From the NCBI GenBank assembly GCA_022606425.2, contig JAHDVF020001350.1, forward strand, positions 1,178,001 to 1,242,000: a stretch of 64,000 bases of DNA. The letters run 5' to 3'. The stretch's first letter is position 1. Each line of letters begins with the position of its first letter. Under the pieces are notes generated by a model. That model was not told the origin of the DNA. It saw nothing but the letters and a program-made list of their open reading frames with translations, and did not search any database. Shown one piece after another: positions 31,281 to 42,020 of the stretch. The position numbers and the translations under genes were made by a program. Source of the DNA: Lepidostoma basale (lineage: Eukaryota; Arthropoda; Insecta; Trichoptera; Lepidostomatidae).

Positions 31281-31775
31281 CAATCAAATCAAAATCAGTT
31301 TATTTTCTCAGAAGATATTACAAACAATTATTAAATTTTAAGACATTTATTGAGAACATGTAAAATATAATTCAATTAATTTTTTTTAATCATAAACATC
31401 ACAGTATATAACCAAAGCGCTTATGACTATACAGGTAGGTAAAAAAAAACTATTTTAAACAGTAAATACAATTATAAAATTTTAAAATAGACAAAAATAC
31501 AAAAAACACGAGATAATTCAAAAATAAAGACCAAATAAATAATTAGAAACAATAAGAAGAACAACACATTATTTAGGAGATAGATGTTTTCTGAGGGTAG
31601 CCTCACTATCGTGGAAGATGTCCACATCCGAAGAGATGCGGTTTAAAAGGATTTTTGCCCTGCCCACGGGCATAACCTTAGGTAGATATATAATACCAGG
31701 AACGCATGAGAGATGGTTCGACATTAAAAATACAAGATACTCTTCAAAGTCAAGATCATTTGTCTTCTGAACTAT
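31281..31775 (-). mobile_element. J-LINE 3' UTR pieces
   Basis: AATCAAATCAAAATCAG tail at 31280-31296, ACATTTATTGAGAACATGTA, and a second piece from 31685 (ATATAATACCAGGAACGCAT). The variant part around 31600-31690 encodes a VMPVGRAKILLNRISSDVDI-like C-terminus on the minus strand. Confidence 0.6.
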
Positions 31776-31905
31776 CTCTCATGCGTTCCTGATATTATGT
31801 TGTATAATATATAAATAATATTTTATCTGTTCTCAATAAATGCCTTAAACATTTATGCTGTGATTTATGCTGTGTTACTGATTTGATTTGATCATAGTAT
31901 ATAAT
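31776..31905 (+). mobile_element. J-LINE 3' end in inverse orientation to the previous copy
   Basis: ACTATCTCTCATGCGTTCCT pairs with the inverse AGGAACGCATGAGAGATGGT at 31700. It ends TGATTTGATTTGATC. Confidence 0.65.
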
Positions 31906-31983
31906 ATGCTAATATATATGTATGATGTATATACTCGTAAATCTATGATGTATATGTATGCCAATATATATCTATGATGTAAA

Positions 31984-32395
31984 CTGAAGCATGGAACTGG
32001 CAAAAGAAGGACGAAAGTAGAATAAATGCAATAGAAATGAGATCTCTAAGACGAATGTGTGGTAAATCTGTATATGATAGAGTGTCAAATGCAAGTATAA
32101 GAAATGAATGCGGTGCGAATGAAAGTGTTATGAACAAAATAATGAAAAGGTCGTTAAGATGGTTTGGACACATGGAAAGACAGAATGGTGAAGAAGGTAT
32201 ATGTAAAAGACGTGAACGGAGCTAGAAATAGAGGAAGACCGAGGAAAACGTGGCACGATCAAATGAATCAAATATTAAATGTCGGTCAAGTGAGGAGTCG
32301 GAGTAATCGACGTGCGTGCATGACAGAACAGTGTGGCGTTCCATTATTTCTGCCTACCCCTCCGGAGAGACGGCGTGATATTAGTTAGTTAGTAT
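31984..32395 (+). pseudogene. RTE-TTAG LINE fragment
   Basis: EAWNWQKKDESRINAIEMRS, LRRMCGKSVYDRVSN, LRWFGHMER, then a frameshift, MVKKVYVKDVNGARNRGRPR (32164-32388) and the 3' end. The MTRCMNVEEAREVC block is partly deleted. Confidence 0.8.
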
Positions 32396-32554
32396 ATATA
32401 TGCAAATCGGTATTTTTATATAATGAAAAAAATATATACATATTGCTTCTTGAACAGTGATGTAGTCTCCATATTAAATTTTTAATACGTATAAAAACGT
32501 AGGTTTAATGTAAGTTTTATTATATTTTATGTGAATGACATATTTCGTTATTAA

Positions 32555-32755
32555 TCTAAATGAAAACGCCTGTCTTCTAGGAATTTTATTAAATTTTATA
32601 TGGAATGACATGTTTCGCCCTTCTAAAGCATTATCAAATGTCAACCGACATTTGACATTTGATGATACCTTAAAAGGGCGAAATATGCCATTCCATATAA
32701 AATTTAATAAAACTCCTAGATTACAGACGTTTTCATTTATATTAATGATATACAA
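32555..32755. repeat. HH-B foldback, best copy
   Basis: Arms of about 90 bp around CAAATGTC-AACC-GACATTTG. The right arm: TTGATGA (32659-32665), T, ACCTT..AAGGG stem, GAAA, TATG, CC (to 32688). The left arm inverse: GACATGTTTCGCCCTTCT. Outer flanks AATGAAAACGCCTGTCTTCT and its inverse. Confidence 0.75.
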
Positions 32756-32889
32756 GTAATATGTCATGTCCAAAGAATGGATATCACCAGAAGCCCCTAT
32801 ATTGCATTGCATAATCAACCTCATGGAATTTTGAAGTTCTTGCTGAAATTGAGTTAGCTACCTAAATTACTATTTATAAGAGAAAATAT

Positions 32890-33045
32890 TAAAGGTGGAA
32901 AATATTATAATAAAATAAAAATAATAATAATAAAATAATAATAAAACAGTAATTAGAAGGAACAATTACAAATAGTATTGAGTCAAAAACGATGAAACAT
33001 TATAAATTAAAAACGATAAACAATAAATTAGTGTTCAATTATTTT
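32890..33045. other. AT-rich, (TAA)-rich spacer
   Basis: Short AATAATAAT runs, possibly the tail of a lost SINE. Confidence 0.3.
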
Positions 33046-33099
33046 TATTTTGTTATTTTATTTTATATCATTGTATTTTATATTATTTGTTATTTGTTT

Positions 33100-33298
33100 T
33101 AGATTTATTTTATGGGTGTTGGACGATCGAAGTGTGCGCGGGAGATGCCTATTGGTGGCGATGAGGTTCGCAACCCATCACACCGCGTCTCCCACGGGGT
33201 GAAAAGAGAAGGATGGAGTGCCGTATCACTAAAAGTGTGACAGTCCATTCTTTCTGCCTACCCTTTCGGGGAGAAGGCGTGATGGTTAGTTAGTTAGT
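33100..33298 (+). mobile_element. SINE-R copy
   Basis: TGTTGGACGATCGAAGTGTG, GGGAGATGCCTATTGGTGGC, CACACCGCGTCTCCCACGGG, AAGGATGGAGTGCCGTATCA, GGCGTGATGGTTAGTTAGTT. Closest to the 25.7-kb copy, including the AT-rich sequence before it. Confidence 0.78.
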
Positions 33299-33389
33299 TT
33301 ATAAACAATAACAGAAAGTACATAGATTACATTAATAGGAAAGATAACAAAAGTTGAAGGTGGTATTTATAGTCTATATTTAATTTAAT

Positions 33390-33475
33390 TATCCTTAGGT
33401 TTTTGGCTTCGACAGGTTTCGGCCGAAACCAAAACCGATCGAAGCCAACAACCTAAGTGGAATTAAACTTAATAA
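33390..33475. repeat. HH-C foldback, internally deleted
   Basis: GCTTCGACAGGTTTCGGC is followed directly by CGAAACCAAAACCGATCGAA. The stem-II and core region between the arms is gone. Confidence 0.55.
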
Positions 33476-33624
33476 ATACTAAAAATACATATATAAAGCT
33501 TCTACCAAAAACTTCAAATAACAGCATATTTTGAGTATTTTTTTTCAGACGAGTTTATCGAGAGTTTTTATATGTTTTTTTGGTATCTTGGGACGTTTCG
33601 GAGATCGTTTCAGTCAAATCAAAT

Positions 33625-34445
33625 CAAATCAAATCAAATCAAATCAGTTTATTTCATCAACAGACATTACAAAATTTATTTTTAAGGCATCTATTGAGAA
33701 CAGGTAAAATAATATATTATATATAGTATACTACCAGAAACGCATAAGAGATGGTTCAACATTAGGAAGACAGGATACTCTCCAGAATTAAGAGTATTTG
33801 CCTTCTGAACGTACTTTCACTAACATGAAAGACGTCGATCTCCGAGGAGACCGCGTTCAGCAGACTAATTGCTCTTCCCACCGGTGTCACCAGAGGCAGA
33901 TTGGTTCTGGCAGCCGGTAGGTAAAACAATCTGTGCTGTCGCTGTCGGAGATATCTATCGGGGACAAAAAGCCGAACACCCTCCAGTACGGCCGAGTTCT
34001 CGAAGTATCCCCTAATTAATCTAAAGAAATGGGTAATTAGATGTCCATCTCTTCGAAGCTGTAGAGAATTGGTTCCGAGCATTCCCAAAAGAAATGCCGT
34101 GGGATAGAGCCAAGGATAGCTACCATACTCCCTCATGTAGAGATACCTCAGAAATTTTTTCTGAACCCTCTCCAGCATAATGGAATATCTCGCCTCGTGA
34201 GGACTCCATATCACAGAACCACTTTCGAGTCTGCTCCGAACCAATGCGTTGTATAGGACTCTGAGCACATTGGGATCCCTGAAAACTCTGCCGGTCCGGA
34301 CGATGAAGCCCAACATCTTCAGTGCAGTGCCACAAATCCTCTCAACATGTGCACGAAAAGTCAGCCTACTCTCATAGATGATCCCGAGATCTCTCATCGT
34401 AGATACAGTCTCCAACTGAACCACTCTGAAGATGGAGACATAACG
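33625..34445 (-). pseudogene. J-LINE RT C-terminus with TGATT tail (220-aa frame)
   Basis: Minus frame 33762-34424 encodes METVSTMRDLGIIYESRLTF-type sequence, VERICGTALKMLGFIVRTGR, LYNALVRSRLESGSVIWSP, ERVQKKFLRYLYMREYGSYP and YLRQRQHRLFYLPAARTNLP. These are thumb and C-terminal blocks of jockey/CR1-type RTs. The catalytic palm is absent (5' truncation at about 34445). The 3' UTR ends in a clean (TGATT)n tail on the minus strand (33616-33646). Confidence 0.85.
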
Positions 34446-34449
34446 ATAT

Positions 34450-34945
34450 CCAAAACGCGATCTAGAAATACGAGTTCATGTTCAAAAAATTAGATATGTG
34501 TTTATAGCATTTAATAAATGTTTTATAATATTTTACGAGGTTGTAAAATATATGCATCTCATAGCTCACATTTTGATTCCCAAAGTCTCGCATATTTCAC
34601 AGAGCCACAGGAAAGCCTAGGGTCTAACATTAAGAACCTTTGACCTATAGTATTAACATTGTATCTCTTTCATAAGTTCTTTGACAATATTGACGTAATA
34701 TTGTCGCTGTTATTAAATGCAACACACGGTAGTAACACTTAACAGCTCATACAATTTCTCCGTAAGACAACAGACAAACAAACTTCTTAGGAAGTTAGCA
34801 GTAATTAAAAATAAAAGTGGTACCTACCTCAGGCATGTTTGATTTTCTCGGCGCTCACTTGGAGTCCATTACGTTTAAACATAAAACAAATATTTGAAAT
34901 AAAAACGTTCTGATCGATAGAAAGAGAAGGTTATTCGATGATCAT
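34450..34945. other. Unassigned low-copy stretch
   Basis: No recognised element or frame. Confidence 0.35.
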
Positions 34946-34949
34946 TTCT

Positions 34950-35218
34950 CTTTTGAATGACGTTGTTTCCACCTTTGAATGACGTTGTTTCCACTTTTGA
35001 ATGACGTTTTTTCCACCTTTGAATGACGTTGTTTCCACCTTTGAAAGACGTTGTTTCCACTTTTGAATGACGTTGTTTCCACTTTTGAATGACGTTGTTT
35101 CCACTTTTGAATGACGTTGTTTTCACTTTTGAATGACGTTTTTTCCACTTTTAAATGACGTTTTTTTCCGCTTATGAATGAAATTGTTTCCACTTTTGAA
35201 TGACGTTTTTTCCACTTA
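34950..35218. repeat. 22-bp minisatellite, about 12 units
   Basis: The unit TTTGAATGACGTTGTTTCCA plus two bases (CC or CT) repeats with few changes; the last three units (near 35150-35215) are most diverged. Because 22 is not a multiple of 3, the long minus-strand frames across it cycle through all phases. Confidence 0.92.
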
Positions 35219-35950
35219 TAAGACTTGTTTTCACGCGCTTCCTCGAAGTTGTAGACATTAAAGGATGACCGCCATAGTTTTCTTTCTTGACATACTTCTA
35301 TCAACATCTCAACGTTCATGTATCGTCTTATGACTCCTCGCGTGGCCAATATTTGATCTTTGATTGATTTGATCGTGCCACGTTTTCCGTTTATTCCATT
35401 TACTTTCTATCCATATGTCAAAAACCATCTTAATGATCGATTAATTATTTTGTTCATACCATTTTCATTCGCACTGAATTCTCTTCCTATATTTCCAATT
35501 GACACTCTATCATATACAAATTTATTACACATTCGTCTAAGAGATGTCATTTCTACGACATTTATTATAATTTCATTTTTCTTTTGCCAGTTCCATGCTT
35601 CACTTCCACACATAGAGCTCGGTACAAAAAAACCATGGTGCACTACCATCTTAGTTTTTTGGAAGGGCTTTTGTCTGCGATGATAACTTAAAGTGCACCA
35701 TTCATTTTGTTGCCTGCCCAACCCTTTTACCAATATCCCTCTCCACTCGCCCATTTACGCTAAAGTGACAGACTGCCATGCTTTCTCCTTTTTCGTAAAT
35801 CATTAACTTAGACTTATTCACATTCTTCATCAGATCATACCGCATACATACCTCACACATACTAGTCACAAGGACTTATAGTTCCAGCTCGCTGTCTGCA
35901 AGTAGGACAGCGTCATTCGCATACATTACCAGTATTGTCAATAATATTGA
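35219..35950 (-). pseudogene. RTE-like LINE fragment reaching the RT active site (YAND)
   Basis: Minus strand from 35950 downward: YANDAVLLADSELEL (altered catalytic box, 35880-35925), KSKLMIYEKGESMAV, frame 35407-35754 with MVVHHGFFVPSSMCGSEAWN and MCNKFVYDRVSIGN, then MATRGVIRRYMNVEMLIEVC (35270-35349). The 3' end merges with the minisatellite instead of the usual TTAG tail. Strongly diverged from the 1.7-kb copy. Confidence 0.72.
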
Positions 35951-35984
35951 TACAGTCGTTAACTCCTTGAGGGTACCATCGTCA

Positions 35985-36605
35985 ATATATAGTGTTTTTT
36001 TAAAGGTTTGATTTTAAACTAGCAACATTGATTGTAGGCAGTATGTTTTGCCATTTTACTTAATTGCTCGATAAAGTGTCGATAATTGGACTTCACGATT
36101 GCGCTTCATTTGAGCTAGCCGTAGCGCTTAATGCCCGAAATCATATTTAAACAATAATGGCATAAAAATATTTATTATATAAAGCCAATATCATAGACAT
36201 TAACATTATTTTAATGTGTTTTTTTTTCATTTTAAATTTGTATACCTTTAAAAAAAACGTCCTTATACACATTGTTACATAAAGGGTGTTTTTTTACAGG
36301 TAATTTTACAAATTCAAAATAAATAAAAAACACATTAAAATAATGTTAATGTCTATGATATTGGCTTTATTTAATAGATAATTTTATGCCATTATTGTTT
36401 AAATATGATTTCGGGCATATGAGTGCCACGGCTAGCTCGAATGAAGCGCAATCCTGAAGTCCAATTTTCGACAACTTTATTGAGCAACTGGGTGAAATGG
36501 CAAAACGTACTTACTACAAATCAACTGTCAGCTGTCAAATTGACAGTCTATAGAAAAAATGTTGGAAGTTTAAAAACCAAACCTTTAATTTGTCAGAGTT
36601 GTAGA
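35985..36605. mobile_element. Long-TIR MITE (older copy)
   Basis: The left arm (GGTTTGATTTTAAACTAGCA, ATTGCGCTTCATTTGAGCTA, AATCATATTTAAACAATAAT) is repeated inversely on the right (ATTATTGTTTAAATATGATT, TAGCTCGAATGAAGCGCAAT, AGTTTAAAAACCAAACCT). The arms are about 250 bp with a short AT-rich middle. Same family as 57152-57606. Confidence 0.8.
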
Positions 36606-36644
36606 GTTAAAGTTGTAGAGTCTTGTGCATCACGATATTAGGAA

Positions 36645-37490
36645 TTCTTGCTCGATCCATTCACTCGATGTGGTACCTCCTACTCCGTCTTGGAGGATTT
36701 GTGAATTTCTTCATTGGGTATCCTATATCTAAGAGTTCTCCCCACAATAGATCGCAATATTCTCATTTCTGCTACTCTAAAGAGATGTTTGGTTCTGACA
36801 GTGTCTGCTTTTGCTTCGATTCCGTATGTCATTATGGGCCTAATGCAAGTTTTATAAATTCTAACTTTGCTTTCTACTAGCATATGTTTATTGTCCCAGA
36901 CAGTGTCCCTTAGACATCCGGAGATAACTGAAGCTTTATCAGTCTGTTTTTTTAACATTATATAGATCGCTGCAACTAGATATCTCCACACACAGATATC
37001 TGAACTTCAAGACCTGCTCTATGGGTTTGTCGTCTACAACCAATTTGCATCTGAGAGGCTGTCTGGATATTGTTAAACATTTTGTTTATGCTATGAATAT
37101 CATCATATTGTACTTCTCAGACGCAAGATGGAACCTATAAAGCATTATTTGTATATTGTCTTCACTTTCTGCCAGTATTGTTGCATCGTCAGCATAGCAT
37201 ACCACATTAATGAGTTTTTCTCCCATCCTATATCCGAGGTTAAGAGATGCGACCTCCTCTATGATCTTGTCCATGGTGAGGTTAAAAAGGAGAGGACTGA
37301 GACTGTCGCCCTGTCTTATTCCTGATATAGCAGGTATTTCCCTAGAGAGCTCCTCATCTGCTTTAATGATCGTTTTGCCATTAGTGTAAAGGTCTTGTAT
37401 TGTTTTTATTATGGATGATGATATACCTCTTTCTAAGAGGATATTGACAATGTCTTTTAGCAATATCAAACGCCTTAGTTAAGTCAATGA
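36645..37490 (-). pseudogene. LINE RT fragment with YADD box
   Basis: Minus frame 37086-37469: LKDIVNILLERGISSSIIKT, LYTNGKTIIKADEELSREIP, SGIRQGDSLSPLLFNLTMDK (RT block 4) and NVVCYADDATILAESEDNIQ (block 5, catalytic). Then, after a frameshift, 36680-36991: CLRDTVWDNKHMLVESKVRI, MTYGIEAKADTVRTKHLFRV and ILRSIVGRTLRYRIPNEEI. 5'- and 3'-truncated. Same family as 601-1380 and 4500-4960. Confidence 0.85.
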
Positions 37491-37499
37491 AACACTTAT

Positions 37500-38745
37500 A
37501 AGCTGGCTTGTTGTATTCTATTGATTTCTACTTGATCTGTCTTATAATAAATATGGAATTGATTTCGTCTATAACAAATAAATATATATAAATAAATAAA
37601 AAATGTTATTTTATATTGAATATCAGGTATCGTATATCGGTGAGTGACACAGTGCTAAAATTATAATATTGAATGAAATTATACTCAGTATGTAATAAAT
37701 GTCATTCAGCCTTTTCTCTTTAGGTACCAAGTTGTGCCCATATTTGCTTATGTATTAATTGGTAGCGTTTTACATAACGACGTCTTAAATTTTCTAATCT
37801 CTCGGCAGCTGATCATGTTGACAAAACCGTTATTAGAGTGTATTATGAAAATACTCGTTAATTGGCATTTCTTAATTAATTTTCCCGTGAAGAAGACTCC
37901 TCTAAATGTATATTCTAATTACCGATTTTCAAACAACGAAAGTTCTTAAAAGGTGACGTAACGTTGTTTAAAAGAAATCTTACTGATTAGTACATACTTG
38001 TACGCAATCTAATGTATATAATTCTCTGCCTTTTAATTTTGCTTCTCCAATATATATTAGTTGCCCAAAAGCAAAACTTACGTAGTTAAAAAGGTATGAC
38101 CAATGTCATTGTTTAATTATATCGTAAATAATGTCTTGGTAAGTGCAAAGCGGGTGAGAATTGTTCCCACTGTCTAAATCAAAACTTGTATTATCGTATG
38201 ATATGACTAAAACCTCAGATTCACCCGTGTTTATACGAAGAATCAGTAATTTCCTCGTTACGATAAATATCATCGTGTTTTTTAAGTAAGTACCGTTTTT
38301 ATATAACTTTTTGTAACAATTTTATTTTTACATGAAATACGATAGTTTGATATACTTTTCAACATAATTAACACTAATATTAAGACACTACGGTACCTAC
38401 ACCTAACTGCTTTTTTATGAATTTTACAGGAGAGCAAAAATAAGGTTTTGACATTATTTTGATTATTTATATAAATGTTATTTTTGTTCCAAATTGTTTA
38501 TTTCAAATATCAAGTTTTGAAGTATAACGTTATCTACAATGACATATCAGTAACTAAATTAAAAAATATATATATGAAGACATATTAAAAAAAAACAGGG
38601 GTTGAATGCAATTGTAAATAAAATAAAAATACATAAAAAAATGTAATAAAAAAAGTACAGCTTTAACGTTTTGTCAAAACATAAAGTGTGCAAAAATAAT
38701 ACTGATGGTATATTTAACTCTATTGCACAAAAAACGCATCTGGGA
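37500..38745. other. AT-rich, apparently low-copy stretch
   Basis: No frame over 72 codons and no recognised repeat. It could carry regulatory sequence, but nothing specific is visible. Confidence 0.35.
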
Positions 38746-39164
38746 CATTTTTTTTATTTATTTATTTATTGTTATAAACGGAATATATTCCAATACATTA
38801 TTTTCTTACAGACAATTTACTTAAATCTAGAACATTTTTAGAGCAACGGTAAAAATTAAGCCTAAGACGAGTTAAGTCTGTGCGTCTATGCAGGTAAGTA
38901 TTGTAATAGGTTTTTTATGAAAAAAGGACACTATTATAAATAAGAATACAGGTTTTAAAGATAGGACATAGTTAAAATTAAGAATACAGGTATAAGATTA
39001 TTAACGGAGAAGTACAATTATAAAACTAAGACTACAGGTAGGTATATAGATTATTTAAGGACTACAAAAAGATTACAAAGGACTCATTCAAATCGACATA
39101 GAAACAGAAGGTTCGAAAAATCACGTTCATTAATACTATGAACTAATTTAAAAATAAAAATAAA

Positions 39165-42020
39165 TTAAGGGTTTGGTAGAGGTCGATACTTTTTAAGTGA
39201 AGAAATAAAGGAATTTAGATTTATTCCAAAAAAATCTAAGTCATGACAAGAATTTGCCAGTCTAGTCATTCTCGGTATAGGTGCATTATATCCATAGTTG
39301 GTTTTATGTAGATTTTCGCGGAAAAGTTTAAAATTCCTTAAATTTCGGGTTGGTATATTAAATTTTATACTGTCGAGTAGACAGGGTGCATCAAAGTGTG
39401 AGTTTATAATTTTGAAAAAGGAGATTAAGTCATAATTACTTCTGCGATTAACTAGTGGTGAAATATTCAGTAGTCTTTCCAGGTCGGAGTAGGAATAGTC
39501 TTCTCTATCAAGTCTTAGCATTCGACCAATTTTCCTAAGAAAACGATGCTGTACGGACTCAATATTGGAGATGTGAATTTCATAGTATGGAGACCAGACT
39601 ACTGATGCATATTCTAAGTGAGGACGAACTAAGGCACAATAGAGTGATTTAAGAGTGGATATGTTTTTGAAGTCGGAAGAAATTCTATTAATAAAGCCAA
39701 GAAGTTTATAGGATTTGTTGACAGCTAACTCAATATGTGAGGTGAAAGATAATTTGGAGTCTAGTGTAATTCCTAGGTCGCGTATGCAGGTTTCACTTGA
39801 GAGCTGTATATTGTCAATGCTGTAAGGGTAGTTAATTGGAACATTTTTCCGAAAAAATCTCATAATTTTACATTTGCTTGTGTTTAATTTCAGGTCATTA
39901 TGTACACACCACTCATAAAATGAGATTAAGTCAGCTTGAAGAAGTAGACAATCTTCGGAAGTATTTATGACTTTAAGAATTTTGTTGTCATCCGCAAATA
40001 ACCAGAATGAGGAATTATTAATTGACTCATGTACATCATTAATAAATAGATTAAATAGTAAGGGAGCAAGGTGGGCTCCTTGAGGTACGCCAGAAGTTAC
40101 AATTATAGGATTAGACAGGAAGTTGTTGATTCGTACAATTTGTTTTCTGTTGTTGAGGTAAGATTTGATAAGTGAAAGAAATGGGTCTCTTATACCGAGC
40201 GCATGTAATTTAGAGAGAAGAATATGGTGATTGACTGTATCGAAGGCCTTGGAAAAGTCAGTGTAAATTACATCAAGTTGTTGACCTTGTTCAAGACCTT
40301 TTACGATATTATCAGTAAAAGAAAGAAGATTTGTTGTTGTCGATTTCTTGGATCTGAAGCCGTGTTGTTGATTGATAAGAATGTGAGTGAAAAGTGGTGT
40401 TATTTTGGCCGTTACAATAGATTCAAATAATTTCGGGATATGTGACAAGATAGAAATAGGTCGATAGTTTTGGATATCCGCTTTGTTGCCAGTTTTGAAT
40501 ATGGGTTGAATATAAGATAGCTTCCATTTTTCGGGAAATGTTCCGCTTGTGAGAGAGTAATTGAACAAAGTACAGAGAGGTTTACATAGAGTGCTTTTAC
40601 ATTTTTTGAGAATTATTTCGGGAATCAAATCCGGTCCTGAGCAGGATTTACCTTTGAGTGAGTTTAATTTGATGAGAACATCAGAGGGTTGTAACTGAAG
40701 GTGGTTTAAGTCAACTGTTTTATTATAGTTTATTACACGGTTATGGTTGTTTGTATTGATGGAATACACAGAAGAAAAATGAGATGCAAGAAGGTTGGAT
40801 ATATCTTGACCATTGGATGCTTTAGTATCATTAAGAAACATATTTGAGGGTAGATTATTGTCGGTTCTTTTTTCGGCAACATAGTGCCAAAACTTTTTAG
40901 GATTAGAGTTTAATGTTTTTTCTGTTTCCTCTATATAGGAATTATGACATAACATGGATTCAATTTTACATTGCGATCGAAGATGAGAAAATTGTTTATA
41001 ATAAGTTAAACGGCCAGTAGATTTGTACAATTTGTGGACTTTTTTTTTCTCGAATATTAATGTTTTAAGTTTTGAATTGAACCATTTGGGAAATTTAGGT
41101 GGAGAGAAAATCCTAGTAGGAATAAATTTTTCAATAGCCTGGGTGAGGATAGAATTAAAATATAGAAGGCTTTCATTAACATCATCTGTTTTGAAGTGGG
41201 AATTCCAATCTACTTGTTCGAGGAACTTATTCATTTCGAAATAATTACCATCGGTATATTTTTTATAAGAAGTGTTTTTTGAGCTAAGAGATTCAATTTT
41301 AGATGATGTTCGAAATATAAAAGAAAGGGGTGGGTGATATTTATCTATTGGCACAAGTATTTCGTCAGCTTCGTGCACTTGGATTGAAGGCATGTTACTA
41401 AAGATCAAGTCAAGATATGATCGAAGAATGTTGGGAATGAAATTTAATTGGAACATGTTCATATAGGCAAAGAAATTAGATATGAGTGTTGCTTGGGTTG
41501 ATTGCTGTCCGGATATTGTGGCACCTTTGTCGTCATTTGACCAAGATGTGTTTGGGAGGTTGAAGTCACCGCACATAATCGAGGAGTCGTGTTTGTTTTG
41601 CAGTGCTTTATCTACGACTAATGTGTATGATTGATAAAACACTAAGGAGGAAGATGGGGGTATGTACACACAACCGACGGTGATCTTTTTCGAACCGACT
41701 GTGATACTAAGTATTATAAGTTCATAATCCTCATTATGCATCTCCAGTACGAGACATGGGTATGTGTTTTTTACGCATATCATGACACCACCTCCCCTAG
41801 AGTCGTTTGCTCTATCGCAACGGTAAATGTTATAGCCAAATAGCCCCAGCTCTGATGAGGAGAGACCGCTTTTTAGCCAAGTTTCGGTCAGGAATATTAT
41901 ATCATACTGAGTAATAAGTATATTTTCTTGCAAAGTACTGATTTTCGTATTAAGTCCTCTGACATTTTGATAGTAGGCGTTAAAGCAGATCTCCTCCTCA
42001 AGACCGGTAGGATTTAGCAA
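39165..42020 (-). CDS. LINE ORF2: endonuclease and reverse transcriptase (951 aa)
   Basis: An APE-type endonuclease nicks target DNA and the RT primes from the nick; it acts on LINE RNA in the nucleus. Endonuclease, residues 15-235: YYQNVRGL (N19), FLTETW (E46), GDFNLP (D152, N154), SYLDLIFS (D204), DKYHPPL (H229). RT, about 490-770: NYRPISILS, QQHGFRSKKST, YTDFSKAFDTVNH (D588), SGVPQGAHLAPLLFNLF and FADD (D677, D678). All catalytic residues are visible. C-terminus: RPHLEYASVVWSP, SVQHRFLRKI. No in-frame ATG precedes residue 80: the frame opens with TTG just after a stop, overlapping the ORF1 end. Expression therefore probably depends on frameshifting or reinitiation. Clade: CR1/jockey group, finer placement uncertain. 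Confidence 0.9.
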   Translation of the reverse strand: MLNPTGLEEEICFNAYYQNVRGLNTKISTLQENILITQYDIIFLTETWLKSGLSSSELGLFGYNIYRCDRANDSRGGGVMICVKNTYPCLVLEMHNEDYELIILSITVGSKKITVGCVYIPPSSSLVFYQSYTLVVDKALQNKHDSSIMCGDFNLPNTSWSNDDKGATISGQQSTQATLISNFFAYMNMFQLNFIPNILRSYLDLIFSNMPSIQVHEADEILVPIDKYHPPLSFIFRTSSKIESLSSKNTSYKKYTDGNYFEMNKFLEQVDWNSHFKTDDVNESLLYFNSILTQAIEKFIPTRIFSPPKFPKWFNSKLKTLIFEKKKVHKLYKSTGRLTYYKQFSHLRSQCKIESMLCHNSYIEETEKTLNSNPKKFWHYVAEKRTDNNLPSNMFLNDTKASNGQDISNLLASHFSSVYSINTNNHNRVINYNKTVDLNHLQLQPSDVLIKLNSLKGKSCSGPDLIPEIILKKCKSTLCKPLCTLFNYSLTSGTFPEKWKLSYIQPIFKTGNKADIQNYRPISILSHIPKLFESIVTAKITPLFTHILINQQHGFRSKKSTTTNLLSFTDNIVKGLEQGQQLDVIYTDFSKAFDTVNHHILLSKLHALGIRDPFLSLIKSYLNNRKQIVRINNFLSNPIIVTSGVPQGAHLAPLLFNLFINDVHESINNSSFWLFADDNKILKVINTSEDCLLLQADLISFYEWCVHNDLKLNTSKCKIMRFFRKNVPINYPYSIDNIQLSSETCIRDLGITLDSKLSFTSHIELAVNKSYKLLGFINRISSDFKNISTLKSLYCALVRPHLEYASVVWSPYYEIHISNIESVQHRFLRKIGRMLRLDREDYSYSDLERLLNISPLVNRRSNYDLISFFKIINSHFDAPCLLDSIKFNIPTRNLRNFKLFRENLHKTNYGYNAPIPRMTRLANSCHDLDFFGINLNSFISSLKKYRPLPNP

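Noticed and set aside
34950..35218. CRISPR-like array
   Set aside because: Units are contiguous with no unique spacers, in a eukaryotic context. It is a minisatellite.
34875..35349. Minus-strand frames with KWKQRHSKVETTSFKSG-type repeats, resembling a repetitive protein
   Set aside because: They result from translating the 22-bp minisatellite, which has no stop in these phases. The unit is not a multiple of three and there is no start or domain.
36423..36641. 72-codon frame MPRLARMKRN
   Set aside because: It lies in the inverted arm of a MITE and is destroyed in the 57-kb copy.
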